In this document: positions 48,998-58,129 of the stretch, in pieces
How the letters are laid out: each line of letters begins with the position of its first letter
How positions within the stretch are numbered: position 1 is the stretch's first letter
Assembly (NCBI RefSeq): GCF_019774615.1
Contig: NZ_CP081496.1
Location: 4,712,001-4,776,000, forward strand
Length of the DNA: 64,000 bases
From: Streptomyces sp. BHT-5-2
GTDB taxonomy: Bacteria; Actinomycetota; Actinomycetes; Streptomycetales; Streptomycetaceae
Direction: 5' to 3'
Notes under the pieces: generated by a model
Told to the model about the DNA's origin: nothing
What the model saw: only the letters and a program-made list of their open reading frames with translations
The model's database searches: none
Translations under genes and position numbers: made by a program

Positions 48998-51940
48998 TCA
49001 GGCCATCTGACGGCGCACCAGGTCGTGCAGCCGGCCGCCGGTGTCGGCGAGGAGGTCGGCCGGGGCCCCCTCCTCGACGACCCGGCCGTCGGCCATGACC
49101 AGGACCCGGTCGGCGTCGAGCACCGTGGACAGGCGGTGCGCGATGACCACACGACTGGCGCTGAGCGCGCGGGTGCTGTCGATGACGATCCGCTGGGTCT
49201 CGTTGTCCAGGGCGCTGGTGGCCTCGTCGAAGAAGAGGATGCGCGGGCGGCGGACCAGCGCCTGGGCGATCATCAGGCGCTGCCGCTGGCCGCCGGAGAT
49301 GGCACCGCCGCCGGCGATCATGGTGTGCAGGCCCATCGGCATCCGCTTGATGTCCTCGGCCAGGCCGGCCATCTCGGCCGCCGCCCAGACCTCCTCCTGG
49401 GTGAACACCTCCGCGCCGGAGATGCAGTCCAGGATCGAGCCGGTCAGCGGCTGGGCGTTCTGCAGCACCACCCCGCACTGCCGGCGCACCGCCGCCTGGT
49501 CGAGCGCGCCGAGGTCCTGGCCGTCGTAGAGGACGCTGCCGGCGGACGGCCGGTCGAAGCCGATGAGCAGCCGCAGCAGGGTCGACTTGCCGCAGCCGCT
49601 GGGGCCGACGATCGCCACGAACTCGCCGGGCCGCACCTGGAGGGAGACGTCGTCGAGGACGAGCGGGCCGTCCTCGCTGTAGCGGAAGGAGAGCTTGCGG
49701 GCCTCGATGGCGCCGGAGAGCACCCCGGGCTGGGAGCTGCCGCCGCGGACCTCGGGCGCCTCGTCCAGGACCGGCCGGATCTGCTCGAACATCGGCAGCG
49801 CCGCGGCGGCCGAGACGAAGGCGCCGGTGAGCTGGGTGACCGAGGTCAGCAGCATGGTCACCGAGGTGTTGAAGGTCAGGAAGGCGCCGGCGGACAGCGT
49901 GCCGCGGGCCGGCCCGGCCAGCAGCACGAACAGCGCCAGGGAACAGAGCGGCAGGTAGACGGCGTTGAGGACGGTGGTGATGTTCTTGATCCGGCCGGCC
50001 TTCTGCTGGAGCTCCCGGGAGCGGGCGAACTCCCGCGCCCAGGCCGCGTAGGCGAAGGACTCCGCCGCCGCGACCCGCAGCTTGGGCAGCCCGCGCAGGG
50101 TCTGGAACGCCTGGTTGTTGAGCTTGTTGCCGAGCGTCACCAGCCGGCGCTGCCAGCGCAGTTCCCACAGCCCCAGCACGAGGAAGACCGCGCCGATGAC
50201 GAGCAGCATGGCGCACGCGGCGAGCGCCAGCGGGACGCTGTAGACCAGCAGCATCACGAGGTTGACCGCGCCGACCGTACCGGCCTGCACGGCGACCGGC
50301 CCGACGCCGGCCAGCACCCGGCGGATGGCGCTGATGCCCATGGCGGCACTGGCCAGTTCGCCGGTGGAGCGGGCCGCGAAGAACTTGGTGGGCAGGCGCA
50401 GCAGCCGGTCCCAGACGGCCGGCTGGAGGACGCTCTCGATCCGGCCCTCTATGCGCAGCACGGTGAGGTTCTGCAGCAGGGTGAAGGCGGCCGCGACGAC
50501 GCCGGCGATGATGACGGCGAGCGCGACCTGGACGATCGGGCCGCGGGCGGCGGCCGGGACGTAGACGCCGAGGACCTTGCCGGTGGCGATCGGGACGAGG
50601 GCGCCGAGGGCGACCGTCACCAGTCCGCTCAGGGCGAGGTTGCGCAGGTCGGTGCGGTTGCCGCGGAGGCTGAAGCGCATCAGCCGCCAGGGCGTGAGCC
50701 GGCGGTCCGGCAGCGGCCGGTAGAACATCACCGCGCGCGGCTCGAACTCCGCCGCGTTGTCCTCGCCGATCCGTATCCGCAGCCCGGAGGACGGGTTGAC
50801 CGCCTCGTAGCGGCCGCGCCGCCACAACAGGGCCACCGGGGCACCGGACTTGGCGCGGTGGCCGACCAGCGGCCCGACGTCGGTGCGCCACCAGCGGCCG
50901 TCGAGGCGGACCGCGCGGGTGCGTATCCGGGAGGCCAGCGCGATCCGCTCGACGGGGCTGATCCGGTCGCCGGCGGCGGCGCCCTTGGGGGGTTCGGTGA
51001 GCGGGATGCCGGCGGCCCCGGCGACCTTCCGGCAGACCGCGAAGGTCAGGTCGTCGCCGGCCCGGTCGCGGCTCGCGCCCGCCCGGCCGGCGCCCCGGTC
51101 CTTGCCGATGGAGGCCAGCAGCGCCTGGTCGGCGCGTTCCCGGACGGCCTCGCCGGCCTTGATGCCGGCCGCGGCGCGGTCCTCGTGGGCGCGCTCCAGC
51201 TGCTCGATCCAGCGGTCCACGGCGGACAGCAGCCGGTACTGCTGGTTCACCATCCGCTGCCACAGCGCCGCGTCGACGAGCAGGTCGGCGGCGGCCTCGG
51301 CGCTGTAGGAGGCGCCGTACTGGACGCTGCCGGGCGGCACCGGCATCCACAGGACGTCGTCGTCGGCGACCGCCTCGTCGGTGGGCCGGCCGTCCAGCGG
51401 CGCCTCGAAGAGCACGCCCAGCCCGCGGGCGGTGCCGAGTGCGAAGGCGTGCTCCAGGGGGCCCGCCGGAGCGCCGTAGGTGTCGTGGGCGGAGGCGTCG
51501 TGGCCGTAGGCGTCGGGGTGCGTCCCCTGGTCGCCGTAGCCGGTGTACTCGGGGCGGGGCAGTTCGCGCAGGGCGATCCGGCGCAGTCCGCAGTGCTGTG
51601 ACGGGCGGCCGACGAGGGTGTGCTGGGGGCCCTGGACGGGGCCGAGCAGCAGCGTGCCGGCTTCGAGGCGGCCGAGGAAGTGCCAGGGCCCCTCCTGGGT
51701 GGCGTCCACCGCGAACAGGTCGAGGGTGCCGCCGGTGACGAGCCAGAGGACGTGCGGGCCTTCGAGGGGGACGTTGCGCAGCCCGGCGCAGTCGACCGGC
51801 GTGCCCAGGCCGCCCAACGCGTGGGTGACCGCGTCGGCGCCGGCCGGGCCGGTCGCCGAAGGGGCCGGTGCGGGCGGTGCGGACGGCATGGCCGGCGGTG
51901 TGGCGGGTCCGGCGTCCGGGGACGGGTGTGCGGATGCCAC
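48998..51940 (-). CDS. NHLP-type peptide-export ABC transporter, second ATPase subunit
   Basis: A 980-residue protein. The N-terminal 250 residues form a cupin/cNMP-like domain (LRNVPLEGPHVLWLVTGGTLDLFAV), then a helical region. The permease domain starts about residue 420 (WRLMRFSLRGNRTDLRNL, six helices), and the ATPase has Walker A GPSGCGKST, signature ISGGQRQRL and FFDEATSAL. This layout matches the NHLM/NHLP bacteriocin ABC transporter ATP-binding protein, the partner lacking a peptidase domain. It is translated from GTG 51940, 4 nt after the stop of the C39 transporter, with AAGGAG upstream. Confidence 0.92.
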   Translation of the reverse strand: MASAHPSPDAGPATPPAMPSAPPAPAPSATGPAGADAVTHALGGLGTPVDCAGLRNVPLEGPHVLWLVTGGTLDLFAVDATQEGPWHFLGRLEAGTLLLGPVQGPQHTLVGRPSQHCGLRRIALRELPRPEYTGYGDQGTHPDAYGHDASAHDTYGAPAGPLEHAFALGTARGLGVLFEAPLDGRPTDEAVADDDVLWMPVPPGSVQYGASYSAEAAADLLVDAALWQRMVNQQYRLLSAVDRWIEQLERAHEDRAAAGIKAGEAVRERADQALLASIGKDRGAGRAGASRDRAGDDLTFAVCRKVAGAAGIPLTEPPKGAAAGDRISPVERIALASRIRTRAVRLDGRWWRTDVGPLVGHRAKSGAPVALLWRRGRYEAVNPSSGLRIRIGEDNAAEFEPRAVMFYRPLPDRRLTPWRLMRFSLRGNRTDLRNLALSGLVTVALGALVPIATGKVLGVYVPAAARGPIVQVALAVIIAGVVAAAFTLLQNLTVLRIEGRIESVLQPAVWDRLLRLPTKFFAARSTGELASAAMGISAIRRVLAGVGPVAVQAGTVGAVNLVMLLVYSVPLALAACAMLLVIGAVFLVLGLWELRWQRRLVTLGNKLNNQAFQTLRGLPKLRVAAAESFAYAAWAREFARSRELQQKAGRIKNITTVLNAVYLPLCSLALFVLLAGPARGTLSAGAFLTFNTSVTMLLTSVTQLTGAFVSAAAALPMFEQIRPVLDEAPEVRGGSSQPGVLSGAIEARKLSFRYSEDGPLVLDDVSLQVRPGEFVAIVGPSGCGKSTLLRLLIGFDRPSAGSVLYDGQDLGALDQAAVRRQCGVVLQNAQPLTGSILDCISGAEVFTQEEVWAAAEMAGLAEDIKRMPMGLHTMIAGGGAISGGQRQRLMIAQALVRRPRILFFDEATSALDNETQRIVIDSTRALSASRVVIAHRLSTVLDADRVLVMADGRVVEEGAPADLLADTGGRLHDLVRRQMA

Positions 51941-51941
51941 G

Positions 51942-54221
51942 TCAGTGCTCCTTGACCAGGTCGGCGTAGACGCCACCGGCGGCGACCAACTCCTCGTGCC
52001 GGCCGCGTTCGACGACCGCACCGTGGTCGAGGACCACGATCTCGTCGCTGTCGCGGACGGTGCTCAGCCGGTGGGCGATGATGACGCAGGCGCAGCCGCG
52101 GCGCCGCAGGTTGTCCATGATGACCGCCTCGGTGCCGGCGTCCAGGGCGCTGGTGACCTCGTCGAGGACGAGGATGCTGGGGCGCCGGACCAGCGCCCGG
52201 GCGATCTCCAGGCGCTGCCGCTGGCCGCCGGAGAAGTTGCGGCCGTCCTGCTCGACGCGGCTGTGGATGCCGTCGGGGCGGCGGGCGATGACGTCGTCGT
52301 AGAGGGCGGCGTCCTGGAGGGCGGCGATCACCGCGTCGTCGGGGATGGAGGGGTCCCACAGCGCGACGTTGTCCCGGACGGTGCCCTCGAAGAGGAAGAC
52401 GTCCTGGTCGACGAAGGAGACCGAGGCGGCCAGCGCGCTGCGCGGGATGTCGGCGAGGCGCTGTCCGTCGATCCGGATGGTGCCCTCCCAGGGGGCGTAG
52501 AGGCCGGATATCAGCCGGGAGACGGTGGACTTGCCGCTGCCCGAGCCGCCGACCAGGGCGACCTGCCGGCCGGGCCCGACGGACAGCGAGAAGCCGGTCA
52601 GCAGCGGGGCGTCGAGCGGGCTGTAGCCGAAGGTGATGCCGTCGAGGGTGACATGGCCCTTGAGGCGGCGGGTGCCGGCGTCCGCGTCCGGGCGGGAGTA
52701 GTGGGCGTCGGCGGGGAAGTTCTCGACGTCCTTGAGGCGGGCGACGTCGGCGGCGAAGTCCTGGATCCGGCCGGCGACGCCGTTGAGCCGGGTGATCGGG
52801 GCGGTGAAGCGGGTCACCAGGGCCTGGAAGGCGACCAGCAGGCCGATGGAGATATGGCCCTCGACGGCGCGCAGGCCGCCGATCCACAGGATCAGGGCGC
52901 TGTTGAAGGTGGCGAGGGTGGGGGCGACGACGGCCAGCCAGGCGCTGGGGACGCCGAGCCGCTGCTGCTCCTCCAGGGTGGCGGCGTGCTGCCCGGCCCA
53001 GCGGCGGAAGTAGCCGTTCTCGCCGCCGGTGGCCTTCATGGTCTCGATGAGCTGCAGGCCGGTGTAGGAGGTGTTGGTGAGCCGGGCGGTGTCGGCGCGC
53101 AGCTTCTGGGTGTGGGTGGCGCGCAGCCGCACCACGATCCGCATGGCGACGACGTTGAGCAGCGCGATGAGCACGCCGATGACGGTGAGTTGGGGGTCGT
53201 AGGTCCACAGCAGCACCGCGTAGAGGACGACCACGACGCCGTCGACGGCGGCCGCGGCCAGGTCGCGGGCGAGGGTCTCGGCGACCGCGTCGTTGGACTG
53301 CAGGCGCTGGACGAGGTCGGCGGGCGAGCGCTGCGCGAAGAAGGTGACCGGCAGCCGTAGCAGGTGGCGCAGGAAGCGGGCGCTGCCGAGGGTGGAGGAG
53401 ATGATCCGGCCGCGCAGCAGGTTGGCCTGCTGGAGTCCGGTGAGGACGGCGGTGAGCACCACCATCGCGGCCATCGCGGCGAACAGCGGCCCCAGCAGCG
53501 AACTCTGGTTGCCGATCAGGAACATGTCGATATAGGTGCGGCTGAGCGCGGGCAGCGCCGCGCCGACGCCGACCAGCAGCAGGCTGGCGAGCAGCGCCGC
53601 CAGCAGGGTGCCGGCGGTGCCGCGCAGCCGGGCCGGCAGGGCCTGTAGCACGCTGGGCTTGCGGCCGCCCCGACGGAACTCCTCGGTGGGCTCGAAGACC
53701 AGGGCGACGCCGGTGAAGCTGGTGTCGAAGTCCTCGGTGGGCACGAAGCGGCGGCCCTTGTCGGGGTCGTTGACGTGGACGCCGCGGCGGCCGAGGCGGC
53801 GGCCCATGCCGTCGTAGACGACGTAGTGGTTGAACTCCCAGAAGAGGATGGCCGGTGCCTGGACCTCGGCGAGTGCGGCCGGTTCCATCTGCATGCCCTT
53901 GGCCTGCAGGCCGTAACTGCGGGCGGCCTTGAGGAGGTTGCTGGCCCGGGAGCCGTCGCGGGAGACGCCGCAGGCGATCCGCAGCTCCTCCAGCGGTACG
54001 TGCCGACCGTAGTGGGCGAGGACCATGGCCAGGGAGGCGGCGCCGCACTCGACGGCTTCCATCTGGAGCACGGTGGGGGTGCGGACGGCCTTCGGCGCCT
54101 TCGGGGCGGCGGCCGGCGGTCTGCGGCGGCGGGCGGGTGAGGGGCCCTCGGGGCGGTGCCGGCGGCGCCCGGCCGGCGGAAGGTGCTGCGGGGGCGCGGC
54201 GGAGGCGTCGGGGGCGGTCAC
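51942..54221 (-). CDS. NHLP-type C39 peptidase/permease/ATPase exporter
   Basis: A 759-residue peptidase-containing ABC transporter. The C39 domain has the catalytic Cys59 in VECGAASLAM, His132 in NHYVVYD and Asp152 in VNDPDKG; it should cut a double-glycine leader. The permease follows (TLLAALLASLLLVGVGAALP onward), then the ATPase: Walker A GGSGSGKST, signature FSGGQRQRL and LVLDEVTSALD. It is the NHLM peptidase/ATP-binding protein type. GTG 54221 overlaps the stop of the membrane-fusion gene (GTGA). It probably exports the peptide encoded at 55235-55450. Confidence 0.93.
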   Translation of the reverse strand: MTAPDASAAPPQHLPPAGRRRHRPEGPSPARRRRPPAAAPKAPKAVRTPTVLQMEAVECGAASLAMVLAHYGRHVPLEELRIACGVSRDGSRASNLLKAARSYGLQAKGMQMEPAALAEVQAPAILFWEFNHYVVYDGMGRRLGRRGVHVNDPDKGRRFVPTEDFDTSFTGVALVFEPTEEFRRGGRKPSVLQALPARLRGTAGTLLAALLASLLLVGVGAALPALSRTYIDMFLIGNQSSLLGPLFAAMAAMVVLTAVLTGLQQANLLRGRIISSTLGSARFLRHLLRLPVTFFAQRSPADLVQRLQSNDAVAETLARDLAAAAVDGVVVVLYAVLLWTYDPQLTVIGVLIALLNVVAMRIVVRLRATHTQKLRADTARLTNTSYTGLQLIETMKATGGENGYFRRWAGQHAATLEEQQRLGVPSAWLAVVAPTLATFNSALILWIGGLRAVEGHISIGLLVAFQALVTRFTAPITRLNGVAGRIQDFAADVARLKDVENFPADAHYSRPDADAGTRRLKGHVTLDGITFGYSPLDAPLLTGFSLSVGPGRQVALVGGSGSGKSTVSRLISGLYAPWEGTIRIDGQRLADIPRSALAASVSFVDQDVFLFEGTVRDNVALWDPSIPDDAVIAALQDAALYDDVIARRPDGIHSRVEQDGRNFSGGQRQRLEIARALVRRPSILVLDEVTSALDAGTEAVIMDNLRRRGCACVIIAHRLSTVRDSDEIVVLDHGAVVERGRHEELVAAGGVYADLVKEH

Positions 54222-55024
54222 GGGAGCAGCCAATCGATCGGGTGCTGCGCGGCCAGGTGGACGGCAGCGGTGGCCTGGGTCATCGAGTCGAGGGCGAACG
54301 GCGGGCCGCCGGAGGTGGACCAGGCATAGCCGGAGGCGGTGGGCGCGGTGTCGAGCCGGACCAGGACCGCGATCGGCTGGCCGGCGCGGGAGAACTGCTC
54401 GCCGAGTTGGGCGCTGCCGAGGAACGAGGAGATCCGCTGGCGGGACTGGGCGGCGCGGCCGACGGCCGCCACATGGCCGCGCAGTACGCCGAACCGCTGG
54501 CTGGGGGCGGACGCGACGGTGAGGTCGACGGCCGCGCCCGCGGGGAGGGTCGCGGCGCTCTCGGCCGGGACGTAGAGGGTGGCGGTCAGCGGGTCGCGGG
54601 GACCGCCGGTCCGCTCGACGGAGGCCAGGTCGGCGCCGGTGGTGACGACCGAGCCGATGGTGGCGACGACGCCGGTGAGCCGGCCGGCGGCCAGTGCGCG
54701 GACGACGGTGGTGCCGCCCTGTGCGGTGCGTATCCGCACCAGGGGGGCGCCGGTGGCGACCTGCTTGCCCTCCTCGGCGAGGACCGTGGTCACCTGCCCG
54801 GCGACCGGGCTCTGCAGGACGTAACTGCCGTGGCCGTGGGTGAGGATGCCGGGGGCGGTGAGGGTGGCGGAGACGGTGCCGGTGATCGCCCAGACGCTCG
54901 CGGCGATCATGACGAGCACGCTGACGGCCAGCACCAGCCAGCCCTGTGGGCGGGCGAACCGCACCGGAAGGTCGAGTTCCTCGGGCGATTGCAGCTTGGA
55001 CAGGGCCTGTTGACGGAACTGCAC
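54218..55024 (-). CDS. NHLP-type HlyD-family membrane-fusion (secretion) protein
   Basis: A 268-residue protein with one N-terminal helix (WLVLAVSVLVMIAASVWAI) and an extracytoplasmic part having biotinyl-lipoyl-like strands (GSYVLQSPVAGQVTTVL, AAGRLTGVVATIGSVV) and a beta-barrel (DPLTATLYVPAESAATL, AVDLTVASAPSQRFG). This is the small HlyD-like protein of NHLM systems, linking ABC transporters to the cell envelope. Its GTG start (55024) follows GGGAGGAG. It is the first exporter gene after two strong hairpins and is translationally coupled to the peptidase transporter. Confidence 0.9.
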   Translation of the reverse strand: MQFRQQALSKLQSPEELDLPVRFARPQGWLVLAVSVLVMIAASVWAITGTVSATLTAPGILTHGHGSYVLQSPVAGQVTTVLAEEGKQVATGAPLVRIRTAQGGTTVVRALAAGRLTGVVATIGSVVTTGADLASVERTGGPRDPLTATLYVPAESAATLPAGAAVDLTVASAPSQRFGVLRGHVAAVGRAAQSRQRISSFLGSAQLGEQFSRAGQPIAVLVRLDTAPTASGYAWSTSGGPPFALDSMTQATAAVHLAAQHPIDWLLP

Positions 55025-55067
55025 GGCACTCCTCCCTCAACTGCGGGGGTCGGTACGGACGGACGGA

Positions 55068-55146
55068 GTCCGCCGCCGGTGCGGAGATCCGGCGGCGGAC
55101 AGCCGGGTGCCCCGGAACCCGGCCGGAACCGGGTCGTCCGGGGCAC
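55068..55146 (-). terminator. Two strong hairpins between the precursor and exporter genes
   Basis: Read from the precursor gene, the first hairpin (55146-55107) has a perfect 10-bp outer stem GTGCCCCGGA/TCCGGGGCAC and an inner ACCCGG/CCGGGT stem. The second (55100-55068) is a perfect 12-bp stem GTCCGCCGCCGG/CCGGCGGCGGAC with a 9-nt loop. They are likely to attenuate transcription into the exporter genes, so the peptide is made in excess. The genes share orientation and the gap is 210 nt. Confidence 0.7.
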
Positions 55147-55234
55147 TCGGCACGGCAGATCGGCAGGGAGGGGGCGCCGACTACCGTCACGACCTTATGT
55201 GGCTGTGCCGCACCGCGGCACAGGGGCGGTCGGA

Positions 55235-55450
55235 TCAGAGACCGTTGGTGAGGCCGTTCACGGTGCCCGTGACGTCGGTGCCGGTGAGGCCCTGGGCCGT
55301 GCCGGTGACGTTGCCGAGCAGGCCGGAGACCGGGGCGACCGAGTCGACGGTGGTGGTGACGGTGCTCAGCACACCGCCCACGAGGCCACCGGACACGTTG
55401 TCCAGGTCGGCGTCGGAGATTTCCTGGGTCTGAACCTGGGCGTTGTTCAT
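55235..55450 (-). CDS. Double-glycine leader peptide precursor, candidate exported bacteriocin-like or structural peptide
   Basis: A 71-residue precursor. The leader MNNAQVQTQEISDADLDNVSGG (in pieces: MNNAQVQTQEIS, DADLDNVSGG) has the L...LxxVSGG cleavage site for a C39 peptidase. The remaining 49 residues are rich in Val, Thr, Gly and Leu, contain no Cys, and carry a 12-residue repeat: VTGTAQGLTGTD followed by VTGTVNGLTNGL. With no Cys there can be no lanthionine, and no modification enzyme is adjacent. The mature product may therefore be an unmodified peptide with a beta-type, perhaps self-assembling, fold (inference). ATG 55450 follows GAAGGG. Confidence 0.85.
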   Translation of the reverse strand: MNNAQVQTQEISDADLDNVSGGLVGGVLSTVTTTVDSVAPVSGLLGNVTGTAQGLTGTDVTGTVNGLTNGL

Positions 55451-56121
55451 GGTGTTTCCCTTCGGGTCAATATCAAAAAGGGCGAGCGGGCCGTCCGGTG
55501 GGTGACCCGGCCGCGGCCACGGTAGTGGGGCCCCCGATATCGAGAAACCCCGGCGACCACCGCGGTGCGATGGATCAAAGCATGCGGGGTGGTTGCCCTG
55601 CTAATCGGAAGAGCTGAGATCCGGACGTGGCCGCACCGGGAAATTACCGGACGTGTACACGCGTCCATGAATTTATCCGAGCATCTTCACAACTCCTGCG
55701 GTTTCCTTTTCCGCAAACAGTCGTTACGGCGCACGCGGAATGGGGCATTCCGGAACCAAGTCGCTGCTCACCGGTGCCCCCGCCGACCCCAAAACCCCGC
55801 CACGTGTGCCGGCTGCGCATTCGGTGTGCAGATTTCCTGGAGGCCGTCGAACGCAACCCCCGACCGGCCCGCCCGGACACCCAGAAGTCCGATTCGCGTT
55901 TCCGCAGTACAGCCGCGATGTTGCCCAGGTTTTAACCGAACATGATTGCCCGCCACTTCCCGTCCACTCATGACCGGAATCGTCATGACTATCGCCCCCG
56001 CATTCCACTGGAAACGGATCGACCGTCCAGAGAACGGACATATTCGCATAACTGCGATAGGGGGCCTTCGCCGGGGTCGGCCGCGGTGGCAGCCGGGCCC
56101 GGCCCGGTGCACGGTGGGTGT
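55451..56121. other. AT-richer gap upstream of the precursor gene
   Basis: Between the divergent precursor and PHP genes about 670 nt contain no supported gene on either strand. Parts of it (about 55590-55730 and 55920-56060) are visibly less GC-rich than the flanks, as expected for a regulatory or acquired segment. No clear operator was found; both promoters should lie here. Confidence 0.5.
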
Positions 56122-57162
56122 GTGGATCCCGTGGCGGCGCTGGAGCGGATCGCGTTCCTGCTGGAGCGGCAGGGAGCGGTGACGTACCGGGTGCAGGCGT
56201 TCCGCACCGCGGCCTCGGTGATCGGCGCACTGCCCGCGGACGAGCTGAGCGCGCGGGCCGGGAACGGCACGTTGGGGCGCCTCAAGGGGCTCGGCCCCAA
56301 GACGACCCGGGTCGTCGAGGAGGCGCTGGCCGGGCAACGGCCCGGCTATCTCGCGCACCTGGAGGAAGAGGCCGGCGGCCCGCTGGTCGACGGTGGACGG
56401 GGGCGGGCGCTGCGCCGGGCGCTGCGCGGCGACTGCCATCTGCACTCGGACTGGTCCGACGGCGGCAGTCCCATCGAGGCGATGGCCCGGGCCGCCCGCG
56501 ACGTCGGCCACGACTGGTGCGCGCTGACCGACCACTCCCCACGGCTCACCGTCGCCCGCGGACTGACCGCCGAGCGGCTGCGCAGGCAGCTGGCCGTGGT
56601 CGCGGAGGTCAACGCGCGCCTGGCGCCGTTCCGGCTGCTGACCGGGATCGAATGCGACATCCTCGACGACGGCTCGCTCGACCAGGAACCGGAACTGCTG
56701 GCGGAGCTGGATGTGGTGGTGGCCTCCGTCCACTCGAAACTGCGGATGGACAAGGGGCCGATGACCCGGCGGATGGTGGCCGCGGTCCGCGACCCCCTGG
56801 TGGACGTCCTGGGCCACTGCACCGGGCGGCTGGTCACCGGCAGGGGCCGCCCGGAGTCGGCGTTCGACGCGGCGGAGGTCTTCGCGGCCTGCGCCGAGCA
56901 CCGCACCGCGGTGGAGATCAACTGCCGCCCGGACCGCCTGGATCCGCCGCGCGGTCTGCTGCGGCAGGCCCTGGCCGCCGGCACCCTCTTCGCCGTCGAC
57001 AGCGACGCGCACGCGCCCGGCCAACTGGACTGGCAGATCTACGGCTGCGCCCGCGCCGAGGAGTGCGGCGTCCCGGCCGGCCGGGTCGTCACCACCTGGA
57101 CGGCCCGCCAACTGGCGACCTGGAAGCGGACCGGCCGCACCCCGCGCACGGCCGACGGCTGA
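56122..57162 (+). CDS. PHP-domain phosphoesterase with PolX-like N-terminus
   Basis: A 346-residue protein. Residues 1-85 resemble the helix-hairpin-helix 8-kDa part of DNA polymerase X: ALERIAFLLERQGAVTYRVQAFRTA and RLKGLGPKTTRVVEEALAG. The catalytic PHP domain has DCHLHSDWSDGGSP, WCALTDHS, GIECDI, VVVASVHSKL, DVLGHCTGR and VDSDAHAPGQL, giving the metal-binding His/Asp set. The polymerase palm is absent. It may act as a phosphoesterase or 3'-5' exonuclease in repair. GTG 56122 is chosen; 56107 is possible. Confidence 0.9.
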   Translation: MDPVAALERIAFLLERQGAVTYRVQAFRTAASVIGALPADELSARAGNGTLGRLKGLGPKTTRVVEEALAGQRPGYLAHLEEEAGGPLVDGGRGRALRRALRGDCHLHSDWSDGGSPIEAMARAARDVGHDWCALTDHSPRLTVARGLTAERLRRQLAVVAEVNARLAPFRLLTGIECDILDDGSLDQEPELLAELDVVVASVHSKLRMDKGPMTRRMVAAVRDPLVDVLGHCTGRLVTGRGRPESAFDAAEVFAACAEHRTAVEINCRPDRLDPPRGLLRQALAAGTLFAVDSDAHAPGQLDWQIYGCARAEECGVPAGRVVTTWTARQLATWKRTGRTPRTADG

Positions 57163-57199
57163 CCCGCCGCGCACGGTCCGCGGTTGACCCACGCGCCCG

Positions 57200-58111
57200 T
57201 CAGCCGCCCTGCACGGCCGCCGCCGTCCGCAGCGCCGCCAGCACCGGACGGAACAGCGGATGGCCCTCCGCACCGCGCCGGACCGCGGCGAACACCCGGC
57301 GGGTGGGCGCGACCCCGTCGACCGGCCGGACCACCACACCCCCCAGATCCATCCCGCGCAGCGCCGAGCGCGGCACCAGGGCCACCCCCGCGCCCGCCGA
57401 CGCCAGCGCCACCACCGCCCGGAAGTCGTCCGAGGAATGCGCGAGATCCGGCCGAAACCCGGCGTACTCGCAGGCCAGGACGACCACGTCATGGCAGGGA
57501 TTGCCGGAATAGGGGCCGATCCAGGGGTCCTTGGCGAGCCGGGCCAGCGGCACCGCCGCCGCACCGGCCAGCGGATGGCCGGGCGGCAGCACCGCGTCGA
57601 ACGGCTCGGCGTAGAGCGGGACACGGGTCAGCCGGGGGTCGTCGGCGTCCGGCGCGCCCCGGTACTCCACGGCCACCGCCACGTCGACCTGCCGGTCCAG
57701 CACCATCGGCAGGCTGGCGTCGCCCTCCACGTCCTGGACCCGGACGCGGATACCGGGCGCGGAATCGGCGAGTTCGGCCAGGGCCGGGGCGAGCACCAGC
57801 CCGATGCCGGTCGCGAACGCCGCGACCGTCACCGTGCCCGCCTCGCCCTTGTCGTACGCGGCCAGCTCCGCCTCGGCGCGCTCCAGCTGGGCCAGCACGG
57901 CGTTGGCGTGGCCGAGCAGGATGTCGCCCGCGGCGGTCAGCCGGACGCCGCGGGCGCCGCGCTCGACGAGGCGGTGGCCGGTCTCCTGCTCCAGCGCGGC
58001 CAGCTGCTGGGAGACCGCCGAGGGCGTCAGATAGAGCGCGGCGGCCGCGGCGGTCACCGTGCGGTGGTCGGCCAGGGCACGGAGGATGTGCAGCCGACGT
58101 GCTTCGATCAT
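57200..58111 (-). CDS. LysR-family transcriptional regulator
   Basis: A 303-residue protein with the LysR HTH: LHILRALADHRTVTAAAAALYLTPSAVSQQLAALEQETG (pieces: RTVTAAAAALYLTPSAVSQ, QLAALEQETGHRLVERG). The co-inducer domain has VTVAAFATGIGLVLAPALAEL and DVAVAVEYRGAPDADDPRL. It sits 107 nt downstream of kbl, same strand, with a strong 19-bp hairpin just before its start. The effector and target are unknown; control of tdh-kbl is a guess. ATG 58111. Confidence 0.94.
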   Translation of the reverse strand: MIEARRLHILRALADHRTVTAAAAALYLTPSAVSQQLAALEQETGHRLVERGARGVRLTAAGDILLGHANAVLAQLERAEAELAAYDKGEAGTVTVAAFATGIGLVLAPALAELADSAPGIRVRVQDVEGDASLPMVLDRQVDVAVAVEYRGAPDADDPRLTRVPLYAEPFDAVLPPGHPLAGAAAVPLARLAKDPWIGPYSGNPCHDVVVLACEYAGFRPDLAHSSDDFRAVVALASAGAGVALVPRSALRGMDLGGVVVRPVDGVAPTRRVFAAVRRGAEGHPLFRPVLAALRTAAAVQGG

Positions 58112-58129
58112 GGATCCAGTTTCGCAGGG

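Noticed and set aside
55235..55450. Interpretation of the small peptide as a lanthipeptide precursor
   Set aside because: The core has no Cys and no LanB/C/M-type gene is nearby, so thioether rings cannot be assumed.
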